Both the position numbers and the translations under genes were made by a program. A stretch of DNA of 46,132 nt, taken from contig JAUIKU010000009.1 of the NCBI GenBank assembly GCA_030430675.1, positions 1 to 46,132 on the forward strand. The letters are read 5' to 3'. Shown piece by piece: positions 25,947 to 33,799 of this stretch (the stretch's first letter is position 1; each line of letters begins with the position of its first letter). Source of the DNA: Bacteroidia bacterium (GTDB taxonomy: Bacteria; Bacteroidota; Bacteroidia; Cytophagales; Cyclobacteriaceae). Below the pieces are notes generated by a model, which saw nothing but the letters and a program-made list of their open reading frames with translations, had not been told where the DNA came from and did no database searches.

Positions 25947-27365
25947 ATGAAAATCTCCAAGAATCCAACGGCTCAATCAGATCGCAGAAAATTTCTAAAG
26001 AACCTGGCGCTTTCGGCTACTGCATTTACCATTGTACCCCGACACGCACTGGGAGGACCCGGGTATATTGCCCCCAGTGATAAAGTAACTATCGCGGTGG
26101 TAGGGGTTGGCGGCCGTGGTAAACAGAACGCCAGTGAGTTGATGAAATTGAGTGATGTACAGATTACCGCAATAGCGGATCCGGCAGAATACTGGGACCT
26201 GGGCCGTTTCTACTATAAGTCACTGGCGGGCCGTGGACCGGTAAAGGACATGATCGAGGAGCATTACCAGGCTATTTCTCCTAACTTCAAACTGGCGGAG
26301 TATGACGATTTTCGTGAGATGCTGGAAAAAGAGCAGGCACTGGATGCGGTGCTATGTGCCACTCCTGATCACGCCCATGCTTATGTTTCGCTGGTTGCCA
26401 TGGATCACGATAAACATGTATACTGTGAGAAGCCACTCACCCATAATATCTGGGAAGCCAGGGAAGTGGGCAGGGTATCCAGGGAAAAAGGTCTGGCTAC
26501 CCAGATGGGAAACCAACTGCACAGCACTGCCGAACTGAGGCAGGCAGTGGAAGTGCTTAGATCAGGAGTCCTGGGTAAAATAAAGGAGGTCCATGCCTGG
26601 GTGGGAGCCAGCCGCTGGACCGACAGTCTGAGGGGATTGCCACAGGGGTCCTCCACCCTTCCGGTGGGTTTTAATTGGGACCTTTGGCTGGGGCCGCGTT
26701 CACAGCGTGAGTTCAATGAGGTTTATGCCCCGGTCACCTGGCGTGATTTTTGGGACTTTGGTTGTGGTGCCATGGGCGATTTCGGATGCCATGAACTGGA
26801 TATTCCAACCTGGGGACTTGATCTGCCCGCTCCGGAAACTGTGGAATTATTCCCTGCCGGTTACAGCGATAAGGACATCGCTCCCCATGGAGAGATAGGC
26901 TACTTTCAATTCCCTGCCGTAGGCAAGCAGGGTCCAATTAAGCTAACCTGGTACGCTGGTGGGTTACGGCCTCCACAACCCGAACAATTACCGAAGGACG
27001 TAACCCTACCCAATCGGGGCTCTATGTACATCGGTGAAAAGGGAATCATGGTGTACCGGGTACGGAGAGAACCGGAACTGTATCCTTCCAGCCTTAACGA
27101 TAAATTTGCCAAGCACAAACCGACCCTGGCAGCCACCAATGGACATCATCGCGACTGGGTGGATGCCATTAAAGGAGGTTCAGCGGCCAGCTCGAATTTC
27201 GAGTATGCGGTACGGCTTACCGAAATTACCTTGCTGGGAGTTTTGAGTTTGCGACTGGGAGGGAAAAGAATTTACTGGGATGCGGAGAGTATGAAAGCAA
27301 AAGGACTCCCGGAAGCAGATCCGTTTATCAACGAACCCATAAGGCAGGGATGGGAGATGATCTAG
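25947..27365 (+). CDS. Gfo/Idh/MocA family oxidoreductase, twin-arginine exported
   Basis: A 472-residue NAD(P)-dependent sugar oxidoreductase. The N-terminus (SDRRKFLKNLALSATAFTIVP) is a twin-arginine signal, so the folded enzyme with bound cofactor would act in the periplasm. The Rossmann motif VTIAVVGVGGRGKQNA begins near residue 48, and the family's EKP signature is in YCEKPLTHNIWEA. The C-terminal half has the substrate domain with long loops (NWDLWLGPRSQREF, DFWDFGCGAMGDFGCHELD) usual for exported Bacteroidota and Planctomycetes members. The substrate is unknown. It is divergent from the quinoprotein gene and is the first gene of the long plus-strand carbohydrate block. Confidence 0.9.
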   Translation: MKISKNPTAQSDRRKFLKNLALSATAFTIVPRHALGGPGYIAPSDKVTIAVVGVGGRGKQNASELMKLSDVQITAIADPAEYWDLGRFYYKSLAGRGPVKDMIEEHYQAISPNFKLAEYDDFREMLEKEQALDAVLCATPDHAHAYVSLVAMDHDKHVYCEKPLTHNIWEAREVGRVSREKGLATQMGNQLHSTAELRQAVEVLRSGVLGKIKEVHAWVGASRWTDSLRGLPQGSSTLPVGFNWDLWLGPRSQREFNEVYAPVTWRDFWDFGCGAMGDFGCHELDIPTWGLDLPAPETVELFPAGYSDKDIAPHGEIGYFQFPAVGKQGPIKLTWYAGGLRPPQPEQLPKDVTLPNRGSMYIGEKGIMVYRVRREPELYPSSLNDKFAKHKPTLAATNGHHRDWVDAIKGGSAASSNFEYAVRLTEITLLGVLSLRLGGKRIYWDAESMKAKGLPEADPFINEPIRQGWEMI

Positions 27366-27418
27366 TGTACGGGATTGATTACCAATTTGTTAAAGATGAA
27401 CGGGTAACTACCAGCCTC

Positions 27419-28315
27419 ATGAATCGGCGAATTTGTATGCGGATTGCCATTGCCCTGGTAGTTCTCATGTCATTTTCCTGCCAGCCCAATACGGGGGAAG
27501 TAAAACAACAGGTATCAAAGTTAAAAATCATCAGTTACAATGTTTGGTATGGCTTTACCAAGGTTCCGGAGAGGAAAGAGGAATGGCTGTCATGGATGAA
27601 AGACCAGCAACCTGACGTGGTATCACTTCAGGAATTAAACCATTATAGCCCTCAGATGCTGACCCAGGATGCCAAAGTTTATGGTCACTCCTACAGTGTG
27701 CTGCTCAAAGAAGATGGTTTTCCCACGGGAATCACTTCGAAATATCCCATTGAGGATGTGCGGAGAATTACAGAGGATTTTCACCATGGGCTGATGCGGG
27801 TGCGTATACAACAGGTCTATTACTATGTTATTCATCTGCATCCGTCTAACTGGGAGACCAGGAAGACTGAAATAGCTTTGATTTTAAAGGATATCAAAAC
27901 ACTGGCTCCAGGGTCAAAGGTGATCCTCGCCGGTGACTTCAATACATTTTCCCCCCTTGATTCCACGTATTATTCGCACGGGCGGCTGAAAACATTTTTT
28001 AACGAGCGGGACCTGCAATTCCAGGAAAAAAATCTGAACCGTGGCGCACTTGATTACTCGGTAATTCAGGAGGTAATGGATTTTGGATTTATTGATGCTG
28101 AAGGGGATTTGCGGAAATCCAACTACAAATTTACCGGAAGCTTTCCCACCCTGATCGAAAAAGAAGGGGAGCATGGCGACCAAAGAAGGTTGGATTACGT
28201 TTTTGTTTCCCAAAACCTTTCAGACGGAGTGACCAGAGCTGAAATCATGGCCACTGAGGCCACCTGGCAGTTATCCGATCATTTGCCGGTTGTCGTGGAG
28301 TTGACTATGGAATAG
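27419..28315 (+). CDS. Endonuclease/exonuclease/phosphatase (EEP) family lipoprotein
   Basis: A 299-residue hydrolase of the DNase I-like fold. The start at 27419 gives MNRRICMRIAIALVVLMSFSC with lipidated Cys21; an earlier in-frame ATG (27350) would overlap the previous gene and add a non-signal leader. Motifs in order: KIISYNVWYG (metal-binding Asn), VSLQELN (metal-binding Glu), HLHPSNW, LAGDFNTFSP (catalytic Asp/Asn), RRLDYVFVS and LSDHLPVV (catalytic Asp-His). Envelope-located relatives act as phosphodiesterases or phosphatases on lipids, nucleic acids or phosphosugars. In this carbohydrate locus a phosphate- or nucleotide-scavenging role is possible but not shown. Confidence 0.85.
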   Translation: MNRRICMRIAIALVVLMSFSCQPNTGEVKQQVSKLKIISYNVWYGFTKVPERKEEWLSWMKDQQPDVVSLQELNHYSPQMLTQDAKVYGHSYSVLLKEDGFPTGITSKYPIEDVRRITEDFHHGLMRVRIQQVYYYVIHLHPSNWETRKTEIALILKDIKTLAPGSKVILAGDFNTFSPLDSTYYSHGRLKTFFNERDLQFQEKNLNRGALDYSVIQEVMDFGFIDAEGDLRKSNYKFTGSFPTLIEKEGEHGDQRRLDYVFVSQNLSDGVTRAEIMATEATWQLSDHLPVVVELTME

Positions 28316-28419
28316 CCCGCGGCCGGCGATTTGGTGAATATTTTAGTAGCCGTAGAAAATCCAAAAGGTACTTTCAGGATCCGATTTATTCATTAACTTA
28401 TTGACAAACCAATAACACA

Positions 28420-29472
28420 ATGCCTGAGAACAACTATCCCAAACTCCACAATGCCTCCTGGCCGGGTGTGGTGGGAAAAGGCCCGGATTCAGAGCCACCT
28501 ATTGCCATTGATACCATGATAGCACTTACCGCCAATGCCGAGGTGGACGGAATAAAATTCGATGGATTCGATTTGTTTCTTTTTGATCCGCACATGGATA
28601 TCGACGCTTCCGATGATGGTATCAAAGAAATGGCTGATAAAGCCATGTCCAATAACCTTGAAATTGGAAGTTTGGTGGCTCCAGTATGGACGCCTACCGG
28701 TGGAGGTTCAGCCATGGGCACTAAAGACGAGCGTCAACGATTTATAACCCAGGTACGCAAAGCCTGTCATATCGCTAAAAGATTTCGGGAACTGGGGGTA
28801 CGCCCCCATGGGGTGGTTCGGATAGACTCTTCAGTGGATCCAGCCAGTTGGGCTGCCGATCCGGTGGCCAACACCAATTTGATTGCGCAGACTTTTCGTG
28901 AGGCCTGTGATGTGGCCGCTGATTATGGGGAGTCTCTGGCGGCTGAAGGTGAAATTTGCTGGGGTGGTATGCATGGATGGAAAACCATGCTCAATACCCT
29001 GGAAGCCGTGGACAGACCAAATATAGGATTTCAGGCAGATATGGCTCACACCCTGTTGTATCTCCTGGGATACAATAAGTCCGATGAAAGGATCCTGCCT
29101 GAAGATTTCCAATGGGAAGACAGGGCCACCTTAACAGCAGGCTTAAAGACGCTTACTGCGGCTTTAAGACCGTGGACCATCGACTTCCATGTGGCCCAAA
29201 ACGACGGTACGGTTTTCGGATCCGGGTCGCACGATAAAACGGGAAGACATTGCCAGGCCCGGGATCCTAATGGCAAGCTGGATATTGCAGTGGATGCCGG
29301 CCACTGGTTGAGGAATGATGACGGCAGCCTTACCAAAGCCTTTAAGCATATCTGCTGGGATGGTTGTATGTTTCCCAACCAGGTTCTGGAGCAGCCTCAA
29401 ACCTGGAATGATATTTTGGAGGTAATGATAGCAGTTCGACGAAAACACGGATGGTATCAGGATGAAAGATAA
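28420..29472 (+). CDS. Sugar phosphate isomerase/epimerase-like TIM barrel (AP endonuclease 2 family)
   Basis: A 350-residue cytoplasmic protein with no signal. The fold class is indicated by TIM-barrel strands ending in metal-binding acids: [46 protein letters not shown] and the C-terminal half of the barrel. Relatives of the xylose-isomerase-like superfamily isomerise or epimerise free or phosphorylated sugars using a divalent metal. It overlaps the next Gfo/Idh/MocA gene by 11 bases, so the two probably act in the same pathway: oxidation at one carbon, then isomerisation or epimerisation. Substrate unknown. Confidence 0.85.
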   Translation: MPENNYPKLHNASWPGVVGKGPDSEPPIAIDTMIALTANAEVDGIKFDGFDLFLFDPHMDIDASDDGIKEMADKAMSNNLEIGSLVAPVWTPTGGGSAMGTKDERQRFITQVRKACHIAKRFRELGVRPHGVVRIDSSVDPASWAADPVANTNLIAQTFREACDVAADYGESLAAEGEICWGGMHGWKTMLNTLEAVDRPNIGFQADMAHTLLYLLGYNKSDERILPEDFQWEDRATLTAGLKTLTAALRPWTIDFHVAQNDGTVFGSGSHDKTGRHCQARDPNGKLDIAVDAGHWLRNDDGSLTKAFKHICWDGCMFPNQVLEQPQTWNDILEVMIAVRRKHGWYQDER

Positions 29473-30616
29473 CAAGACACTGAGAATTGGGTTGATCGGC
29501 TACGGACTCATGGGCAGGGCACATGCCAATGCCTATAAAAGAGTGGGAGATTTCTTTCCTGAGTTGCGGTATCGGCCACGGCTGGAGGCCATTTGTGGTA
29601 GGAACCAGTCAAGAGTAAATGCATTTGCCGAGCAATGGGGCGTTGAATCCTTTGAGACCGATTGGAATGCCCTGGTTGCACGGGATGACATCGATGCCAT
29701 CGATATTTGTACCCCTAATGACATGCATGCAGAAATTGCCTTAGCTGCGGCTGCTGCAGGCAAGATGGTACTCTGTGAAAAGCCACTGGCCCGGACTGTG
29801 GCAGAAGCCCAGCCTATGGTGGAGGCAGTGGAGAAAGCGGGAGTTAAAAATACCGTATGGTATAACTACAGGAGGGTTCCTGCAGTTACTTTGGCCAAGC
29901 AGATAGTTGATTCCGGTAAACTGGGAAAGATATTTCATTTCCGGTCGAACTTTCTCCAGGACTGGACCATCAACCCCGAGCTGCCTCAGGGTGGGGAAGG
30001 GTTGTGGCGACTGGACCACCAGGTAGCGGGATCGGGCGTAACCGGAGACCTGCTGGCACACTGCATAGATGCTGCTATGTGGTTGAATGGCGGCATAAAG
30101 GACGTATCGGCAGTGACAGCAACTTTCGTCAAAGAAAGGACGCATCAGTTAACCGGTGATGTGCAAAAAGTCGGTATCGATGATGCTTGTATCTTTCACT
30201 GCCACTTCGATAACGGCTCCCTGGGTCTTTTTGAAGCTACTCGTTATGCTCGTGGACACAAGGCGCTTTTTACTTTTGAAATAAACGGTGAGCACGCTTC
30301 TATACGCTGGGACCTGCACGATATGACCCGTCTGGAATACTTCGATCACGATGACCAATCGGTAGTCCGGGGATGGCGTTCAATCCACGTTTCTGACAGT
30401 GACCAGCCTTATATGGACAGATGGTGGATACCAGGTACTTCCATTGGTTACGAACATACCTTTGTACACCAGGTAGCGGATTTCCTCAAAAGCCTGGAAA
30501 CCGGCGAACCCTGCTCACCTACATTTGCGGATGCCCTGGAAACCCAAAAGGTATGCGAGGCGGTGCTACGATCGTCGGAATCCAAGAGTTGGGAAGACAC
30601 CGGGGTAACCTGGTGA
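29462..30616 (+). CDS. Gfo/Idh/MocA family oxidoreductase, cytoplasmic
   Basis: A 384-residue NAD(P)-dependent enzyme with no export signal. Rossmann motif: [22 protein letters not shown] signature: [14 protein letters not shown]. Substrate-side residues: [28 protein letters not shown] and the [19 protein letters not shown] helix containing the Asp-x-x-x-His-type elements found in inositol dehydrogenase-like members. Its ATG lies inside the end of the preceding isomerase gene, which suggests coupled translation. Likely acts on a monosaccharide or a polyol such as inositol; I cannot say which. Confidence 0.9.
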   Translation: MKDNKTLRIGLIGYGLMGRAHANAYKRVGDFFPELRYRPRLEAICGRNQSRVNAFAEQWGVESFETDWNALVARDDIDAIDICTPNDMHAEIALAAAAAGKMVLCEKPLARTVAEAQPMVEAVEKAGVKNTVWYNYRRVPAVTLAKQIVDSGKLGKIFHFRSNFLQDWTINPELPQGGEGLWRLDHQVAGSGVTGDLLAHCIDAAMWLNGGIKDVSAVTATFVKERTHQLTGDVQKVGIDDACIFHCHFDNGSLGLFEATRYARGHKALFTFEINGEHASIRWDLHDMTRLEYFDHDDQSVVRGWRSIHVSDSDQPYMDRWWIPGTSIGYEHTFVHQVADFLKSLETGEPCSPTFADALETQKVCEAVLRSSESKSWEDTGVTW

Positions 30617-30647
30617 CCTTGTCCTGTAACGTTTTGAACAATCTACC

Positions 30648-31616
30648 ATGAACCTTATCAGAATTGGATTTTTAGGAGCCGGCGATGTAGCGGACCTGCA
30701 TGCGGCAGCTATTAACAACCTGGAAGGAGCTGAGCTCAAGGGCCTTTGGAGTTGGAAGCCCGAAGAAGCAAAGGTTAAATCTGCTCAATATGGATGTCAA
30801 ACCTATGGCTCGGCGGATCAGTTGGTAAACGACCCTGAGATTGACGCTGTTTTTGTATTGACCAACATGGAAACGCATTGCGAATATACCGTAATGGCAG
30901 CCAATGCCGGTAAAGACATACTGGTGGAAAAGCCGGCAGCCTCCGGTATCGAGGAGTTGCAAAAAATGCAGCAGGCCATCAGCAAAGCGGGAGTAAAGGC
31001 CATGCCTGGTCATAATTATATTCATGAAGCAGGTATGGCGCGTATTCATGATATGATCTGTGGCGGCAAACTGGGTGATATCACGCAGTTTTATATGCTG
31101 TACAATATTCACCATAGCGATGAGGTTCGGGCCCGGTATCCGGGCGTAATCCGGCAGATTCTTACGCACCATGCCTATACCATGTTGTACCTGGCGGGGA
31201 CTCCCCAATCCGTATCCTGTTTCAGGCACACGGTTGACCCAACCCTGGCACCACAGGAAAACGTGGCCATGGCCATAGTAAAAACCACCGGCGGCATCCT
31301 GTGCCATCTGTGCGCCAGTTTTGCCAATGATGATCAGGCCGGAGATCCATGGACCTGCATGATCAAGGTAATCGGTACCAAAGGTAGTACCCGCTATAGT
31401 TATCGCGACTGGGTGATCCATGAACCAAACGGTCCCCACTCTCAAACTTTTTATTGTTATCCGGAATCAATCAAAAATACTGCAGCTTATTTTATTAACC
31501 GTGTCATAAGACAAGGTGCTGAACCACTTTCAAGCCTGGAAGATGCCATCACCTGCCAGCGGGTAATAGAGGCGTGTGAACGGTCTGCGGATGAAGGTGT
31601 CCATGTAACCTTGTAA
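30648..31616 (+). CDS. Gfo/Idh/MocA family oxidoreductase, cytoplasmic
   Basis: A 322-residue protein starting MNLIRIGFLGAGDVADLHAAAINN, the Rossmann loop of the family, with EKP in DILVEKPAASGIEELQ. The substrate domain (GHNYIHEAGMARIHDMICGGKLGDITQF) is shorter than in its two paralogues in this locus and diverges considerably, so it is probably not a recent duplicate and may act on a different intermediate. It lies 31 bases after the previous oxidoreductase and 31 before the saccharopine-dehydrogenase-like gene, in one apparent operon. Confidence 0.88.
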   Translation: MNLIRIGFLGAGDVADLHAAAINNLEGAELKGLWSWKPEEAKVKSAQYGCQTYGSADQLVNDPEIDAVFVLTNMETHCEYTVMAANAGKDILVEKPAASGIEELQKMQQAISKAGVKAMPGHNYIHEAGMARIHDMICGGKLGDITQFYMLYNIHHSDEVRARYPGVIRQILTHHAYTMLYLAGTPQSVSCFRHTVDPTLAPQENVAMAIVKTTGGILCHLCASFANDDQAGDPWTCMIKVIGTKGSTRYSYRDWVIHEPNGPHSQTFYCYPESIKNTAAYFINRVIRQGAEPLSSLEDAITCQRVIEACERSADEGVHVTL

Positions 31617-31647
31617 GTAAAAATCAACCTGGCTATACACATACCAA

Positions 31648-32700
31648 ATGAGTGACTTTTTATTGTATGGAGCTACCGGATTTGTGGGAGAGGCCATAAC
31701 CCGGAGGGCGGTGGCGTCTGGCCTAAGACCCTTGCTGGCAGCACGCAATCAAAGCAAACTGGAGAAGCTGGCCTGGGAGTTGGAGCTTGATTTTATGGCT
31801 TATTCACTGGATGACCCGGTTAAGATGGCCTCTGCTTTTAGCTCCGTACCACTGGTGCTTAGTTGTGCCGGGCCATTTATGTACACCTACCAGCCAATGC
31901 TGGAATATTGTTTAAAAACGAGCACTCATTATCTCGATATTACCGGAGAACTGCCGGTATTTCAGGCCCTGGCGGACAGCGACAGGGCTGCCAGGGAATG
32001 TGGTGTTATGTTGATGCCGGGAGTAGGCTTCGACGTGGTTCCCACCGATTGTCTGGCATTACACCTGAAAAACAGACTGCCCACTGCCAGTCATTTAAAC
32101 CTGGCGTTCCAGAGTGTAGGACCTGCCGGGTTGCCGCCGGGTACCCAAAAGACCATGATTGAACTCATTCCTATGGGCAACAGGGTGCGCAGAAATGGCG
32201 AACTGGTTACTCCCAGGAAATCCCTAAAAACCCGGAAGATCGATTTTGGAAATGGCCCGGTAACCGCCACCAGAATAACCTGGGGAGATGTATTTACGGC
32301 TTATCACAGTACGGGGATTCCCAATATTGAAAATTACCTGGTGATACCGGAACACCTTCATACCAAGATGAAAATGCTGGACCATTGGCGCTGGCTTTTC
32401 AGGTTCCCACTGGTACGCAGTTACCTAAAAAAGAGAGTAAAGCCAGGCCCTCAAACTCACACTCGCACTCACACTCAAACTATGGTTTGGGGAGAAGTTA
32501 CCGATCCGTCAGGCGGCCAGGCGGTATCGAGATTGCAGGGGCCGGAGGCAGGGGTAGAGTGGACCGGGCAGGCCGCCCTGGCTGCGGTTCGCCGGGTTTT
32601 ACAGGGCAACTATGAGACGGGCTATCAAACCCCGGCCAGGGTATTTGGAGCGGACTTTATCTTCGATTGCGAAACAGTGACTCGGGAGGATGTACTGTAA
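31648..32700 (+). CDS. Saccharopine dehydrogenase-like NAD(P)-dependent reductase
   Basis: A 350-residue protein of the saccharopine dehydrogenase/trans-acting enoyl reductase family. The N-terminal Rossmann loop is LLYGATGFVGEAITRRA; LVLSCAGPFMYTYQPMLEYCL and THYLDITGELPVF are the characteristic next blocks, and VMLMPGVGFDVVPTDCLALHL follows. Family members act on diverse substrates; true saccharopine use is unlikely here. Residues 269-278 read QTHTRTHTQT, encoded by a perfect-register 6-base tandem repeat (32452-32481) that replaces the usual charged loop before the WGEV strand. It ends the tight run of oxidoreductase genes. Confidence 0.85.
   Translation: MSDFLLYGATGFVGEAITRRAVASGLRPLLAARNQSKLEKLAWELELDFMAYSLDDPVKMASAFSSVPLVLSCAGPFMYTYQPMLEYCLKTSTHYLDITGELPVFQALADSDRAARECGVMLMPGVGFDVVPTDCLALHLKNRLPTASHLNLAFQSVGPAGLPPGTQKTMIELIPMGNRVRRNGELVTPRKSLKTRKIDFGNGPVTATRITWGDVFTAYHSTGIPNIENYLVIPEHLHTKMKMLDHWRWLFRFPLVRSYLKKRVKPGPQTHTRTHTQTMVWGEVTDPSGGQAVSRLQGPEAGVEWTGQAALAAVRRVLQGNYETGYQTPARVFGADFIFDCETVTREDVL
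32452..32481 (+). repeat. In-frame 6-base tandem repeat inside a coding region
   Basis: Five consecutive hexamers of the form C-N-N-A-C-T: CAAACT, CACACT, CGCACT, CACACT, CAAACT. They start exactly on a codon boundary and encode Gln-Thr, His-Thr, Arg-Thr, His-Thr, Gln-Thr, which is symmetric about the arginine. Confidence 0.9.
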
Positions 32701-32801
32701 ATGTGACCCGGTGTTTCTATGACCATTTAGACAACAAGGAATTTTAATTATCTTGGATTCCTGAAGAAAACCCAAAAGCTACCAAAACTGAATACCGCAC
32801 T

Positions 32802-33725
32802 ATGCTAAGAAGAAAGTTTGTCAAAAGAGGATTGGCTGCATCGGCAGCGTTGGCAGTCTCGCTATCTCCGGAGCGTGTCAATGCCGGCAGCCATCGGAAC
32901 AACCCCCCTTTCAATTTAACCTACGCCCCGCATATTGGCATGTTCAAGCATTCGGCGGGGGAAGACCCCATTGACCAGATCAAGTTTATGGCGGATCAGG
33001 GCTTTGCCGCTCTTGAGGATAACAGCCTGGCCGCCCGGGAGGTCGCTCTACAGGAAAAAATAGGTAAAACCCTGGATGAGCTAAATATGGAAATGGGCGT
33101 ATTTGTCGGTAATTGGGAGGTGCGAAGGGGTGATGGCCTGGCTAAGGGCGACCCGGAGGTAAGAGAGGCGTTCCTGGCGGAAATAAAATCTTCGGTAGAT
33201 GTGGCCAAACGGGTAAATGCTACCTGGATGACTATTGTTTTAGGTAACCGCCATCATCGGTTAGAGCCCGATTATCAGACTGCCCATATCGTAGAGACCC
33301 TGAAACAGGCCTCCTCCATACTGGAGCCTCATGGCCTGGTGATGGTAATTGAACCACTAAATCATTTGCACAATCATCCCGATGTGTTTCTCAGTAAAGT
33401 TCCTCATGCTTATCTTATTTGTAAAGCGGTCAATAGCCCCTCCTGTAAAATTCTGTTCGACCTTTACCATCAACAGATCACCGAAGGAAACATCATTCAG
33501 AATATTGATTATGCTTATGAAGAAACGGGGTATTTTCAGATTGGCGATGTACCGGGAAGAAAGGAGCCCACTACCGGGGAAATGAATTACCGCCATATTT
33601 TCAGGCATATTCACGACAAGGGATATACCGGGATACTGGGTATGGAGCACGGAAACTATCACCCGGGTAAAGAAGGAGAAAGCAAATTGATCAGGGCTTA
33701 CCGGGAAGTTGATAACTTTTTATAA
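32802..33725 (+). CDS. Hydroxypyruvate isomerase-like TIM-barrel protein, twin-arginine exported
   Basis: A 307-residue protein with a twin-arginine-type signal (LRRKFVKRGLAASAALAVSLS). The mature part is a xylose-isomerase-like barrel closest to the hydroxypyruvate isomerase (Hyi) group: MVIEPLNH carries the first metal Glu, ILFDLYHQQITEG the Asp and His, FQIGDVPGRKEP the Arg-containing loop and GILGMEHG the last Glu. All four metal ligands appear present. Being exported, it is more likely to isomerise or epimerise an oxidised sugar in the periplasm than hydroxypyruvate. It may pair with the exported oxidoreductase at 25947-27365. Confidence 0.85.
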   Translation: MLRRKFVKRGLAASAALAVSLSPERVNAGSHRNNPPFNLTYAPHIGMFKHSAGEDPIDQIKFMADQGFAALEDNSLAAREVALQEKIGKTLDELNMEMGVFVGNWEVRRGDGLAKGDPEVREAFLAEIKSSVDVAKRVNATWMTIVLGNRHHRLEPDYQTAHIVETLKQASSILEPHGLVMVIEPLNHLHNHPDVFLSKVPHAYLICKAVNSPSCKILFDLYHQQITEGNIIQNIDYAYEETGYFQIGDVPGRKEPTTGEMNYRHIFRHIHDKGYTGILGMEHGNYHPGKEGESKLIRAYREVDNFL

Positions 33726-33761
33726 TCGACCATATGCCATGCTTCAAATTTTCACACTTTA

Positions 33762-33781
33762 TTACGGCCATTTGGCCATAA
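33762..33781. promoter_or_regulatory. Inverted repeat just upstream of the sulfatase-rhamnosidase gene
   Basis: TTACGGCC, spacer ATTT, GGCCATAA: an 8-base dyad with one mismatch, ending 18 bases before the ATG at 33800. It sits in a 74-base gap that could hold a promoter, so it is a candidate operator or mRNA hairpin for the downstream genes. Confidence 0.35.
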
Positions 33782-33799
33782 CTATTTCCAGCAAGTAAA

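Noticed and set aside
30672..31445. Long minus-strand open frame (257 codons)
   Set aside because: It lies entirely opposite a well-conserved Gfo/Idh/MocA gene and its translation matches no family pattern; an antisense shadow.
31648..32700. Lysine-pathway saccharopine dehydrogenase
   Set aside because: The Rossmann N-terminus fits the wider family, but the C-terminal half resembles enoyl-reductase-like members, and no lysine genes are nearby.
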